64,000 nucleotides of DNA from positions 5,394,001 through 5,458,000 of the forward strand of contig NZ_JAOQNK010000001.1 in the NCBI RefSeq assembly GCF_025961315.1. Reading direction: 5' to 3'. The stretch comes from Sphingobacterium kitahiroshimense (GTDB lineage: Bacteria; Bacteroidota; Bacteroidia; Sphingobacteriales; Sphingobacteriaceae). Position numbers and translations under genes: made by a program. The number at the start of each line of letters is the position of its first letter. Position 1 is the stretch's first letter. The notes under the pieces were generated by a model. The model saw only the letters and a program-made list of their open reading frames with translations. It ran no database searches and was not told where the DNA came from. This document shows positions 19,545-29,893 of the stretch, piece by piece.

Positions 19545-19580
19545 AAAATAATAAAACAAGTATTTGGTTGTTTTATTATT

Positions 19581-19611
19581 CAAAATTACTACTTTTGTCA
19601 CACTTATCAAA
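19581..19611 (-). promoter_or_regulatory. Bacteroidota promoter of the SufR-like gene, overlapping a divergent promoter
   Basis: On the minus strand: -33 TTTG (19611-19608), 19-bp spacer, -7 TAATTTTG (19588-19581), matching the TAnnTTTG consensus. On the plus strand TACTTTTG at 19590-19597, with TTTG at 19563-19566, forms a second, divergent candidate in the same place. The overlap would suit autoregulation. Confidence 0.6.
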
Positions 19612-19687
19612 ATCGATACCTGTAAGTCTACTTCTTCTGATTATCAAATTTGGTAAATGCTAAGTAAGAATTGTAATAATTATTTTT

Positions 19688-19792
19688 ATGTGGATAGATA
19701 CACCAGAAATACACCGTCCGAAAAAGATTGCTCAGTCAGCATTTCTTGCCTTTACAACTGTTGTTCCCTATTGGAATATACTGAAGAGGTAA
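19688..19792 (+). CDS. 34-codon small ORF or gene stub
   Basis: A short frame encoding 34 residues (MWIDTPEIHRPKKIAQSAF, then a hydrophobic FTTVVPYWNIL segment) about 90 bp downstream of the plus-oriented TACTTTTG element. It could be a genuine small membrane-associated peptide or the 5' remnant of a lost gene divergent to the regulator. The remaining sequence up to the RND operon at 19983 has no coding frame. Confidence 0.25.
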   Translation: MWIDTPEIHRPKKIAQSAFLAFTTVVPYWNILKR

Positions 19793-19982
19793 TTTCACTA
19801 CTATAAAGATTAAAATCTAGTTTTTATCACTAGAAAAGAGTAAAAATATCCCCAAGCTAAATACAGGTTTGAGCGGGGAGCGGGATTCCTATGTCTAGTC
19901 ATTTAACGATAATATGTATGGAATCTCAGGCAAAAGCTCATGCCTAGTTTATTACTTATTGTTTCATTACTAAATTATTATC

Positions 19983-21107
19983 ATGAAAAAAATGCACTTA
20001 TATCTATTGTTATTTCTCGTCTCGGGAATAGTCTCCTGCGATTCAAAGAAAGAAACAGCAACAAGTGAAATAATTGCCTATCCTGTACTTACACTAAAAT
20101 CTGAAAAAGCGACTCTGTCGGTTGAGTATCCAACGACGTTAGAGGGATTGCAGACAGTAGAGATTCGTTCAAAAGTAGATGGTTATATAGAGGAAGTCTT
20201 TATCGAAGAAGGCAGTCTTGTGCACACTGGGCAAAAGCTATTTAAAATAGATGCCAATCGATTCGTGCAGGATGTGAATCAACGAAAAGCGGCAGTATTA
20301 GCAGTGGAAGCAGCCCTAGAAACGGCTAGTATTCAAGTGTTGAGAACGCAGTCTCTTGTGGACAAGAAAATCGTAAATTCATTTGAACTGACGACAGCGA
20401 AGAATGTAGAAAGGGTTAAAAAGGCTGAACTTAGTCAGGCAAAAGCAGCATTGTCAGATGCACAATCACAACTAGCATTTACACAGATTGTTAGCCCAAT
20501 ATCAGGTATAGTAGGACGGTTGCCACTTAAAAAGGGCAGTCTAGTCAGTAGTACTTCTGAAACTGCTTTGACAACAATTGCGAATACGAAGGAAGTATAT
20601 GCGCATTTTTCTTTGAGTCAGAAACAGCTTAATAGCTTTCTAAATCAATATGCAGGTAAGAGCATGGCTGAGAAGTTAAGGAATATACCTCAAGTTAATT
20701 TACGGACTGCTGATGGAAAAGATTACGGGTCTAAAGGAAAAATTCAGAGTCTGAGCGGGGTCATAAGTTTAGAAACCGGATCTGCAAATTTTAGAGCATT
20801 ATTTCCAAATCCTGATGGTTTATTATGGAGCGGAGCGAGCGCAACTTTACAGCTCCCGACGACAATTGATGAAGCAGTGAAGGTTCCTAAAAAAGCGGTT
20901 TTTGAAATGCAAGGAAATTACTATGTCTATACGGTAGATGCTAAAAATACTGTACACCTTACCGAAATAAAGGTATTGCCGATAGCAACGGAACAACACT
21001 ATGTGGTGCAATATGGGCTTGCGCCTGGTGATATGGTTATCACTGAGGGAATTGGAAACCTAAAAGATGGCATGCAAATTCAACCTAGTCCTGTATCCAC
21101 AAAATAA
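19983..21107 (+). CDS. RND efflux periplasmic adaptor (membrane-fusion) lipoprotein
   Basis: A 374-residue membrane-fusion protein bridging the inner-membrane RND pump and the outer-membrane channel. Lipobox GIVSC gives Cys19. The barrel-sandwich/lipoyl half-motifs are seen as VEIRSKVDGYIEEVFIEEGS and IVSPISGIVGRLPLKKGSLV, separated by an alpha-hairpin (about 95-165, QRKAAVLAVEAALETA, ELSQAKAALSDAQSQLAF). The beta-barrel and membrane-proximal domains follow. It is the first of three genes; the pump starts 10 bp after its stop. The set resembles AcrA/MexA-type multidrug exporters. The substrate is unknown. Confidence 0.92.
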   Translation: MKKMHLYLLLFLVSGIVSCDSKKETATSEIIAYPVLTLKSEKATLSVEYPTTLEGLQTVEIRSKVDGYIEEVFIEEGSLVHTGQKLFKIDANRFVQDVNQRKAAVLAVEAALETASIQVLRTQSLVDKKIVNSFELTTAKNVERVKKAELSQAKAALSDAQSQLAFTQIVSPISGIVGRLPLKKGSLVSSTSETALTTIANTKEVYAHFSLSQKQLNSFLNQYAGKSMAEKLRNIPQVNLRTADGKDYGSKGKIQSLSGVISLETGSANFRALFPNPDGLLWSGASATLQLPTTIDEAVKVPKKAVFEMQGNYYVYTVDAKNTVHLTEIKVLPIATEQHYVVQYGLAPGDMVITEGIGNLKDGMQIQPSPVSTK

Positions 21108-21117
21108 TAGAGAAGAG

Positions 21118-24100
21118 ATGCTGAAAAAATTCATAGAAAACCCCGTTCTATCGACGGTAATATCGATAATAATTGTAATGCTGGGAATCCTGGGACTGAT
21201 GTCACTTCCTATTTCACAATATCCTGAAATTGCACCTCCGACAGTTGTTGTAACAGCCTCTTATCAAGGAGCAAACGCGAATGTTGTTATGAAAAGTGTG
21301 ATCATACCATTGGAGGAGCAGATTAATGGTGTAGAGAATATGACTTACATGACGTCTACCGGGAGCAATAATGGTGCTGCAACTATTACCATCTTTTTTA
21401 AACAGGGAACGAATGCGGATATGGCCGCAGTGAATGTGCAGAATCGGGTGAGTAAAGCTACCAGCCTGCTACCAGCAGAAGTTATTAAAGCAGGAATTAC
21501 AACAAGCAAGCAGTTGAGCAGTACGGCTTTTAGTTTTTTGCTTTACAGCAAAGATGGGAAATACGACAGGAAATTTCTTGATAACTACCTGCGTATAAAT
21601 ATTATGCCTCAGATGAAAAGGGTTGAAGGTGTTGGGGCTACAGAGATTTATAGTGATCAGGAATACTCCATGCGTATCTGGTTGAAACCGGATGTCATGG
21701 CTACTCATGGTCTTATTCCGGAAGACATTATGGCAGCATTAAAGGAACAAAATATTGAAGCTGCACCGGGGAAAATAGGCGAAAATAGCCGTCAATCATT
21801 ACAATATGCATTGAAATATACGGGGCGCCTCGAAGATCCTGAACAATTTGAAAATATTATCTTGAAAAATGGTGTTGCGGGCGATTACTTACGGTTAAAG
21901 GAGGTCGCAGATATTGAATTTGGCGCTCTGGATTATACCACATCGCTAATTACGCAGGGAAAGCTTTCTTCGGGAGGTGCCATTAGCCAGATTTCGGGAT
22001 CTAATGCAAGAGATTTGATCATTGCTTGTGAAAATATTTTAAAAGAAGCGTCAAAGGATTTTCCTCCAGGAGTTGAATATCATACTTTCTTGAATGCGAA
22101 TGATTTTTTGGATGCTTCGGTTGAGAAGGTTATTTATACAATTATTGAAGCATTTATATTGGTTTTTTTAGTGGTCTTTCTCTTTTTACAGGATCTGCGT
22201 TCGACTTTGATTCCAGCAATCGCAGTACCGGTAGCCATTATTGGAACATTTTTCTTTTTGAAGCTTTTTGGTTTCACCATTAACCTCCTTACTTTGTTTG
22301 CACTGGTGTTAGCCATAGGCATTGTGGTTGATGATGCTATTGTGGTGGTCGAAGCAGTTCATGCAAAATTAGATCATGGGGCTAAATCGGCCAAGAAAGC
22401 TACATTGCATGCCATGAGCGAAATCAGTGGTGCCATTATTTCAATTACTTTGATTATGTCGGCGGTTTTTGTACCAGTCACTTTCATTACAGGATCTGCT
22501 GGAGTGTTTTACAAACAGTTTGGACTGACATTGGCAGTAGCCATTATTATTTCGGCAATAAATGCGTTGACATTAAGTCCCGCTCTGTGTGCTTTACTGT
22601 TAAAGCCCCATGTAGCAGATGTTGAAAAACCAAAGGGTTTCTTGCCAAAGTTTTTTACCAGTTTTAATGTAGCTTTTGAAGTAGTAACCAATAAATATAT
22701 TGGTGTCGTGCGCCTTTTAATCCGTCATAAATGGATTTCATTTGTAGGTATTGCAACATTTGCGCAGGTATGTTATTTCTTGGTTAAAACAACACCGACT
22801 GGTTTTGTCCCTAATGAAGATGGTGGTGCTATCTATGGAAATGTGGTTTTACCCCCGGCATCTACTCTAGAACGTACGGAAAAGATTGCATTTGAAGTCG
22901 ACAGTATTGCGCGCAGTATACCGGAAGTCGAATTATCTTCTACACTCTCAGGCATGGATTTATTGCACGGTACAGGAGGTTCTTATGGAGCATTGTTCAT
23001 CCGATTAAAACCCTGGAAAGAACGTGCCAGGAAAGATCAAAGTGCTGCAGCTGTTGTTCAGAAATTATTTCAAAAAACTGCTCATATCAAAGAGGCAAGT
23101 ATTATCTTTTTTGCTGCACCGACATTGCAGGGGTTTGGTAATAGTAATGGTTTTGAGCTGCAGCTACAAGACAAAACAGGTGGAAATTATCTACAGTTTA
23201 ATAAAAATATCGATACGTTCATTGGTGCTTTAAATCAACGCCCTGAAATCAATTATGCTACGAGCTCTTTTAATATTGGTTTTCCTGAGTTGGAAATTAA
23301 TGTCAACGTAGCCCAATGTAAGGCCGCAGGTGTAAGTGTTAATACGGTACTGACGACACTTCAGGGATATTTTGGAGGTATCTACGCCTCCGACCTTAAT
23401 CGCTTTGGAAAGCAATACCGCGTCATGATGCAGGCAGGAGCTGATTATAGAGCAAAAGAAGAAGATATTAATAAGATTTACGTGCGAACTTTAAAAGGTA
23501 ATATGGCACCGATATCTGAATTTGTTACTTTGAAGAAGACGTATGGACCGGAATTTATTCAACGTTTTAACTTATTTACTTCAAGTACCATAACAGGGAT
23601 ACCGAATGAAGGATATAGCTCTGGAGATGCTATTAAAGCAATAGAGGAGACAGCGGCTCAAACTTTAGACCGTGGCTATGCTTATGAATTTTCGGGTTTG
23701 ACACGCGAAGAGCTGTCCAGCGGTAGTCAAACAGTATTAATATTTTCACTGTGCCTTCTTTTTATCTATTTCCTTTTAAGCGCTCAATATAAGAGTTACA
23801 TCCTGCCACTTTCTGTTCTTTTATCATTGCCAATCGGTTTGGCAGGAGCATTTATTTTTGCGAAGCTATTTGCGGTAGATAATAACATATTCTTACAGAT
23901 CAGCCTCATCATGTTGATCGGTTTATTGGCTAAAAATGCGATTCTTATTGTGGAGTTTGCACTCTTGCATCGATTGAGCGGAAGAACATTGGTGCAGTCT
24001 GCAATTTATGGCGCAAAATCAAGGTTAAGACCTATTTTAATGACCTCCTTTGCATTTATTTTCGGATTGATTCCATTGATGCTAGCTACTGGTGCCGGTG

Positions 24101-24273
24101 CATTAAGTAATAAATCTATCGGCACTGCGGCTGTAGGGGGGATGTTGATCGGGACTGTATTTGGTGTATTTGTTATTCCTATTTTATTTATTGTTTTCCA
24201 GGCATTACAGGAGAAACTCTTTGGTGTCAAGGAGCCAAGTCATACAGCCCGTATATTAGAAGATGAACAGTAA
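21118..24273 (+). CDS. RND (HAE1/AcrB-type) multidrug efflux pump
   Basis: A 1051-residue inner-membrane proton-driven exporter. The AcrB layout is complete: TM1 (VLSTVISIIIVMLGILGLM), PISQYPEIAPPTV, the first porter domain, a TM2-6 block with the proton-relay pair Asp405-Asp406 (AIGIVVDDAIVVVE), the second porter domain, and TM8-12 with Lys939 in GLLAKNAILIVEFA. I use ATG 21118 (MLKKFIENPVLS), the normal family start, preceded by AGAGAAGAG; an upstream in-frame ATG at 21067 overlaps the adaptor gene and adds unlikely residues. It works with the adaptor and the TolC-like gene downstream. Confidence 0.95.
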   Translation: MLKKFIENPVLSTVISIIIVMLGILGLMSLPISQYPEIAPPTVVVTASYQGANANVVMKSVIIPLEEQINGVENMTYMTSTGSNNGAATITIFFKQGTNADMAAVNVQNRVSKATSLLPAEVIKAGITTSKQLSSTAFSFLLYSKDGKYDRKFLDNYLRINIMPQMKRVEGVGATEIYSDQEYSMRIWLKPDVMATHGLIPEDIMAALKEQNIEAAPGKIGENSRQSLQYALKYTGRLEDPEQFENIILKNGVAGDYLRLKEVADIEFGALDYTTSLITQGKLSSGGAISQISGSNARDLIIACENILKEASKDFPPGVEYHTFLNANDFLDASVEKVIYTIIEAFILVFLVVFLFLQDLRSTLIPAIAVPVAIIGTFFFLKLFGFTINLLTLFALVLAIGIVVDDAIVVVEAVHAKLDHGAKSAKKATLHAMSEISGAIISITLIMSAVFVPVTFITGSAGVFYKQFGLTLAVAIIISAINALTLSPALCALLLKPHVADVEKPKGFLPKFFTSFNVAFEVVTNKYIGVVRLLIRHKWISFVGIATFAQVCYFLVKTTPTGFVPNEDGGAIYGNVVLPPASTLERTEKIAFEVDSIARSIPEVELSSTLSGMDLLHGTGGSYGALFIRLKPWKERARKDQSAAAVVQKLFQKTAHIKEASIIFFAAPTLQGFGNSNGFELQLQDKTGGNYLQFNKNIDTFIGALNQRPEINYATSSFNIGFPELEINVNVAQCKAAGVSVNTVLTTLQGYFGGIYASDLNRFGKQYRVMMQAGADYRAKEEDINKIYVRTLKGNMAPISEFVTLKKTYGPEFIQRFNLFTSSTITGIPNEGYSSGDAIKAIEETAAQTLDRGYAYEFSGLTREELSSGSQTVLIFSLCLLFIYFLLSAQYKSYILPLSVLLSLPIGLAGAFIFAKLFAVDNNIFLQISLIMLIGLLAKNAILIVEFALLHRLSGRTLVQSAIYGAKSRLRPILMTSFAFIFGLIPLMLATGAGALSNKSIGTAAVGGMLIGTVFGVFVIPILFIVFQALQEKLFGVKEPSHTARILEDEQ

Positions 24274-24399
24274 CATCTTATGATTCTAGTTATTCGCTCG
24301 TTTAATAAATGAAATTTTCGTGCTTAGCGCATGTAACCTTATGCTAGCTTCATGTTGATCAAACAGAGAAAGCTAGTGTGAAAATTTAAAAATTAAGAT

Positions 24400-25851
24400 A
24401 TGATACATTATTATATTCAATTGAAAAAAAAATCCTATGGACTGGCATTCATGTCAATACTGGGACTTTTGGCCTGGAGTTCTTGTCAAGTAACCCGTCC
24501 CTATAATGCACCGGAAAATAAGGTAAAAGACAGCTTTCGGTCACCTACTTATAGTGCTCTTGATTCAGGTTATGTGAAGAATATAGCTCATGATACGACC
24601 AATATAGCTAAAGTGAAATGGTCTGATATCTTTACAGATACGATGTTGCAGCAATTGATCACAGAGGGGTTACAGGCAAATATAGACATCAAAATTGCAG
24701 TTGAGCGGATTACAGAGGCGCAGGTAAATGTGCTATTAAAAAAAGCGGCTTTTTTACCTTCATTGGAAGCTAGTATCTCTGCCAATAAACAACAGGTGCC
24801 TACTTTTCAAAGTTTTGGTTATCCGCGTAATAATACCCAATATGATATGCGATTAAATACGGACTGGGAAATTGATATCTGGGGTAAACTTGGAAGTGCT
24901 AAACGAGTTGCATTGTCACAGCTTTTAGCGACTGATGCCGCAAAGCGTGCAGTGCAAACACAGTTAATTGCCAATATCGCCTCAGATTATTACGAATTAC
25001 TGGCACTGGATCAACAGTTGATGATAATTAAAAAAACTGCTGAGAATCGTGCTGAAGATGCAGCCGCAATAGCGGAACTTTTTGAAAATGCAATGCTTAA
25101 CGGCGTAGCGGTAGTACAGAGTAAAGCAAACTATTATGAAGCAGAACTAGATGTACCGGATATTGAGCAAAAGATTAAAGAAACCGAAAATAGGCTTAGT
25201 TTTTTATTAGGTCGACATCCTGGTGCCATCCTTAGACAGTCTCTAATGAAACAACAGGTGAATTATGATTTAAATCCTGGAATTCCCGCACAATTGCTCG
25301 CGCACCGTCCTGATGTTCAAATGGCAGAATTTAATTTTAGAGCGGCATTTGAGGAAACGAATGTAGCACGTACATATTTCTATCCTGCATTATCTATAAC
25401 AGCTGCTGGAGGTTTTTCAAATCTTGGTTGGAATCAATGGTTTTCGAGTGCTAGTTTATTTGGTTCTATAGCAGGGGGGATTGCACAACCTATTTTCAAT
25501 AAAGGTGTCAATAAAGCAAGACTGTCAACTGCTCAAGCAAGACAGCAACAGGCGTTGTATCAATTCGAGAAATCTCTATTGGTAGCCAGCCAGGAAGTTT
25601 CTAATGCGCTGTTTGAATATGATACGGCTATGAAAAAAATGAAATCCCGCAAAAAACAACTTGAAGCATTAACGCAGGCTGTTGCATTTAATAAAGAATT
25701 GTTCCTGAACCACCAGAACACCAATTATACCGACGTACTAACAGCAGAGCAAAATCTGTTACGTGCAGAATTGAAAAATATAGCAGATCAAAGTCAAAAA
25801 TTGTATGCTGTGGTTCAATTGTATCGAGCCCTTGGTGGCGGTTGGGATTAA
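24400..25851 (+). CDS. TolC/NodT-family outer-membrane efflux lipoprotein
   Basis: A 483-residue outer-membrane channel that completes the tripartite RND system. Lipobox LAWSSC (Cys29) is followed by QVTRPYNAPENKV, typical of OprM/NodT factors. Two outer-membrane-efflux repeats are seen: the first around WEIDIWGKLGSAKRVALSQL, the second around IAQPIFNKGVNKARLSTAQA, with the LLAHRPDVQMAEFNFRAAF signature in between. It lies 126 bp after the pump and before a strong terminator. The start gives a slightly long signal; M18 is an alternative. Function is secure at family level. Confidence 0.92.
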   Translation: MIHYYIQLKKKSYGLAFMSILGLLAWSSCQVTRPYNAPENKVKDSFRSPTYSALDSGYVKNIAHDTTNIAKVKWSDIFTDTMLQQLITEGLQANIDIKIAVERITEAQVNVLLKKAAFLPSLEASISANKQQVPTFQSFGYPRNNTQYDMRLNTDWEIDIWGKLGSAKRVALSQLLATDAAKRAVQTQLIANIASDYYELLALDQQLMIIKKTAENRAEDAAAIAELFENAMLNGVAVVQSKANYYEAELDVPDIEQKIKETENRLSFLLGRHPGAILRQSLMKQQVNYDLNPGIPAQLLAHRPDVQMAEFNFRAAFEETNVARTYFYPALSITAAGGFSNLGWNQWFSSASLFGSIAGGIAQPIFNKGVNKARLSTAQARQQQALYQFEKSLLVASQEVSNALFEYDTAMKKMKSRKKQLEALTQAVAFNKELFLNHQNTNYTDVLTAEQNLLRAELKNIADQSQKLYAVVQLYRALGGGWD

Positions 25852-25863
25852 CGGCTAGTAATA

Positions 25864-25892
25864 AAGGGCTACCTGAGATAATGGTAGCCCTT
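25864..25892. terminator. Terminator between the RND operon and purC
   Basis: AAGGGCTACC (25864-25873) pairs with GGTAGCCCTT (25883-25892), loop 9 nt. It is placed 12 bp after the TolC-like stop and 20 bp before the convergent purC stop, so it probably works both ways. Confidence 0.7.
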
Positions 25893-25912
25893 ATACTATT
25901 GATTGTAGGCTA

Positions 25913-26590
25913 TTAAGCTCCTAAAAAGTCTTTTTCTAAATCTAAAGGGGCAATATAGCTTCCATTTTTGTATACGCGCATATTTCCACCTGAAATCTCG
26001 TCGATTAATAATAGATCTCCAGTAGCTTTATCTCTTCCGAATTCCAATTTGATATCGTAAAGTTCTAAATCCTTCTTTGCCAATTCCGTTTTTATGATTC
26101 CACAGATTTTTTTTGTTAAAGATTTTAATTCTTGATAATCAGCTTTTGATAAAATACCTAATAATTCCAAAGCATCATCCGAAATTGTAGGATCGCCTCT
26201 TTCGTCATCTTTAATCGTTACTTCCACAAAAGCATCTAGCGCATCACCTTCTTGGCAATAAGCAGCGTATCTTCTCAAGAAACTGCCTACAGCACGGTAT
26301 CTACAAATGACTTCCAATCCTTTCCCAAATGGAGTCGCTTCTTTAACCACCATACTAACCTCATCTAAATTAGCGGAGACAAAATGTGTTGCAATACCCT
26401 GTTCAGCTAAACGCTCGAAGAAGAACTGGGTCATTTTAAGTCCTGACTTTCCAGCACCATCAATGGTTAGCCCAACAGTATTTGCTCCAGGATCAAATAC
26501 ACCATTTTCACCAGTTACGTCGTCTTTAAATTTCAATAGTACTTGATTTTGTTCTAGACTGTAGACATCTTTGGTTTTACCCTTGTAAAT
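25913..26590 (-). CDS. purC: SAICAR synthetase PurC (short type) without a standard start codon
   Basis: Phosphoribosylaminoimidazole-succinocarboxamide synthase joins CAIR and aspartate using ATP in purine synthesis. Recognisable are the ATP-loop motif YKGKTKDVY, KFKDDVTGENG, the CRYRAVGSF segment, DDERGDPTI, and YDIKLEFGRDKATGDLLLIDEISGGNMR. The first ATG/GTG/TTG-type codon in frame is a TTG at 26536, but that would discard the ATP loop. Codons up to the preceding in-frame stop contain no ATG, GTG or other TTG. I placed the 5' end at ATT 26590, which has AGGA five bases upstream, as a hypothesis. The alternative is a mutated start or a sequencing error. It is monocistronic. Confidence 0.8.
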   Translation of the reverse strand: MYKGKTKDVYSLEQNQVLLKFKDDVTGENGVFDPGANTVGLTIDGAGKSGLKMTQFFFERLAEQGIATHFVSANLDEVSMVVKEATPFGKGLEVICRYRAVGSFLRRYAAYCQEGDALDAFVEVTIKDDERGDPTISDDALELLGILSKADYQELKSLTKKICGIIKTELAKKDLELYDIKLEFGRDKATGDLLLIDEISGGNMRVYKNGSYIAPLDLEKDFLGA

Positions 26591-27020
26591 TAAATTCCTA
26601 AATAATAAGAATAGATCAATGTAACTAGCAAAAATAATGTAAATATTATAAAGAAAGTTGATTTCAGATCATAAATATGAATAATGAAAGTTTTGGATTG
26701 ATAAACAAGTCGACATATCTTTAAGATTCGTGAATAAATACCGATATATAGCTTTAAAGATTATAATCAGTGCTATTTTATTGCGGATGTAATCAAAATT
26801 ATCTAAGTTTAGCATTTATAAACCATTATAATCTTAAAATAATGTCACCTCTATTCAATTTAGTAAATAAGGAACACTTGGTAAATATTGCCAAGAATGG
26901 GAGGGGATAATGGAACTTTAATTTTATTGATTAGAAATTAAATTTGTAACCTAATATTATTTACAAGGGCAGTGATCAAATGTATTTTTCACTGACCTTA
27001 AAAAAGAGGAATCTTAAAAT
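26591..27020. other. Intergenic region with imperfect inverted repeat before the hydrolase gene
   Basis: No coding frame. AAGGgCAGTGA (26965-26975) and TCACTGaCCTT (26989-26999) form an 11-bp hairpin with one mismatch, ending 21 bp before the hydrolase ATG. It could be an operator or a leader hairpin. AAAAAAGAGG just upstream of the ATG is a fair ribosome-binding site. Confidence 0.4.
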
Positions 27021-29614
27021 ATGTTGAAAACTACATTATTGATCAGTGCTGGGCTTTTAATAGGGCAATCTATGTTTGCGCAAGAATCTATCAAGTTGAA
27101 AGATCTGGATCTATCTCGTGCTTGGCAGGAGTATGGTATTTCGTTCAAAAGGAAGGACAAAAGCAGTTTGTAGGTGTTACAAAGAGTAAACCTGTCTTAG
27201 AAAAAGGTTCCGTAAAATTTATTTTGAAAGGTGATGGTAAACCTATTTTTACAAGTTCAGTAGTTAAAGGCGGAGATCGTCCTCAGCAGATTGACGTCTC
27301 GTTAAAAGACATAATGTATCTTGAACTTGTAGCCGAAACAACTGATGATGGACCTAGTGGTGATCACGCCGTTTGGATTGCACCAAAGATTGATTATAAA
27401 ACTGTAAAACCTGTACTTGTTGATGTTGGGACAGTGGGTTCGGGTTCCACTATGGATGCAGGAATCAGTAAGCAACTTGCGGCGAAAATCAAAACATTAC
27501 CAGTGATGAAAGAATTGTCATCAGACAAGACTGCATTTGATTGGTTAATTACTCCTCAGAAATCTAAAGCTGGAATTTACACTTCGGCAGATGGTAAAAG
27601 TATAATAATTGCAAATGCTATGATGTCGCGAACTTTTCGGATTTTTCCTAATTTGGCGACGGTAGATATTACGAACCGCATGTTAGGGGAAAGCTTGATT
27701 AGGGCAGTAAGTAGTGAGGGAACGATACAGATTGATGGTAAAAAATGGAATATTGGCGGTTTAAATGGTCAAGAAGAACGGGGATATCTTAAGAATGAGT
27801 GGTTAGATAAAATGACAACATTACCGGAGTCGTTTATGGTAGAAGATTTTGAAATAAAACCACTGGAAGAACGAATCAAATGGGCCCGCAATCGCTGGGC
27901 ACTTAATAAAGAACCGGTATCAGGCCAGCAACTTGTATTTACCCTTCGTGGTGAACGAGAGTTGAAGGATGTGAAAGTGAAGCTTTATTTTAGCATCTAT
28001 GATCATATTCCGGTAATTAGTAAAAGAATGGAAGTGATTAATGAATCTACATTACCAATAAATATTGATTTCTTTCAATTGGAATATTTGGCATTCTCAG
28101 AACCTGAGTCACCAGGAGATGGTGATCCTTCAGTTTTTAGATTACCCAATATTCATGTTGAGAGTGATTTTGCTGCAGGAGGAGCTTTTACTGAAAAAAC
28201 AAGTGATATTACAGAAAAATGGGTGACAGATCCTGCTTACACCTCGCAACGTAATTATCTTCTGGAGACCCCTTGTGTATTGGATGTATCACCTAAGCTT
28301 GGTCCGGATTATAGCTTAGAAAGTAAAGGTACTTTCCAATCATTCACTGTTTATGAAATGCCATTTGATAGTGATGATCGGGAGCGTAAAGGATTGTTTA
28401 CGCGTAAGATGTATCGGACTATAGCGCCATGGACTAGCGAGAATCCTATCTTTATGCATTTAACATCCACTGATCCTGAAGTGGTACATAGAGCCATAGA
28501 TCAGTGCGATTCGACAGGTTATGAGATGATTATACTTAGCTTTGGTTCGGGGTTAAATGCGGAAGATATCTCCGATGCAAACATCGCGAAATTCAAGGGT
28601 TTTGTTGATTATGCACGTAGTAAAGGCATTGATATGGGATGTTATTCCCTTTTAGCCAGCAGATGGATCAGTGATGAGGTCGATGTGATTAATCCCGAGA
28701 CAGGTAAACGTGGAGGTATGCGCTTTGGAAGTTCCCCATGTCTTGCTAGTGATTGGGGGTATGAATATTTTGAGAAAATAAAATACTTTTTTGAAAAGAC
28801 AGGAATGAAGTGTTTCGAGCATGATGGTTCTTATCCAGGAGATTTCTGTGCTTCGACTACCCATGCACATCACGAGGGTCTAGCAGATTCACAATGGAAA
28901 CAATTTCATAAGGTTACTGAACTTTATCACTGGATGTCTTCCCAAGGAATATATATGAATGTACCCGATTTTTACTTTTTGAACGGATCTAATAAAGTGG
29001 GAATTGGCTACAGAGAGGCTAATTGGTCTTTACCTCGCGATCGTCAGCTCATGCATGCACGTCAGTTAAATTATGATTGTACATGGGATAGAATTCCCTC
29101 TTCTTTATGGAGTTTTGTGCCCTTAGTAGAATATCAGGGAGGAGGAAAAGATGCGACTTTAGAGCCATTGAATGACCACCTTCATGAATATAAGATGCAT
29201 ATGATCCAAAATTATGGCGCAGGTGTGCAAGCATGTTACCGAGGGCCTCGTCTCTACGATACACCAAAAACGAAAGAAATGGTTGTCGATGTGATTAAAT
29301 GGTATAAGCGTTATCGCAATATATTGAACAGTGATATCATCCATTTACGTAAACCTGATGCTCGGGACTGGGACGGAATGATGCACGTGAATCCTAATGA
29401 AAAAGAGAAAGCTTTTGCATTATTTTATAACCCTACAGATAAAGAAATCGTGCGTAAAATTCAAATACCACTTTATTATACCGGATTGTCCACAGCAGCA
29501 AAAATTAGAGAACAAGAAGGTAATTTAATATCTTACCAATTGAACCGTGATTATACAGTAGAATTGACGGTTAAAATACCAGCAAATGGATATACTTGGT
29601 ATGTGGTAGAATAA
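27021..29614 (+). pseudogene. NPCBM-domain alpha-galactosidase-like hydrolase, frameshifted near its N-terminus
   Basis: Frame one starts at ATG 27021 with a signal peptide (MLKTTLLISAGLLIGQSMFA) and the opening of an NPCBM-type domain (IKLKDLDLSRAWQEYG) but stops at 27171. The rest of the protein is open in another frame from about 27122 to 29614: the end of the NPCBM domain (GSVKFILKGDGKPIF, DVSLKDIMYLELV, DHAVWIAPKI), a beta-rich region, then a (beta/alpha)8-like catalytic part with KCFEHDGSYPGDFCAS reminiscent of clan-D alpha-galactosidases. About 35 residues of the usual NPCBM core seem missing at the junction, so a deletion that also changed frame is likely. Either a pseudogene or a sequence error. 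Confidence 0.65.
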
Positions 29615-29635
29615 TCTACTTTTATACACAGGTTG

Positions 29636-29674
29636 AAAGCGCTAAGGCAAATTTCCTGCTTTAGCGCTTTTTTT
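29636..29674 (+). terminator. Rho-independent terminator after the hydrolase
   Basis: AAAGCGCTAA (29636-29645) pairs with TTAGCGCTTT (29661-29670), followed by a T run; the inner bases GGCA/TGCT extend the stem imperfectly. Confidence 0.85.
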
Positions 29675-29893
29675 AATCATGTTTTTTTAAAGTAACGTAG
29701 CTTGTGAATTATTTCTTTAGAAAGTTTTCTATAAAACGTATGTTTTTATTACAAGTTTATATACTGTTTATTTGATGAAGCACAAGTATCGAAGTTGATT
29801 GATTTTTCCGATAATATAATGGATTTTCACAAAAATAAAAGGTATAGTTCATCTATATTTGTTCCATATTTAATAAAATAGAATAGAAATTCA

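Noticed and set aside
24400..25851. Possible tRNA or attachment site in the gap after the RND operon
   Set aside because: The only structure there is a simple terminator hairpin; no cloverleaf or T-loop motif was found.
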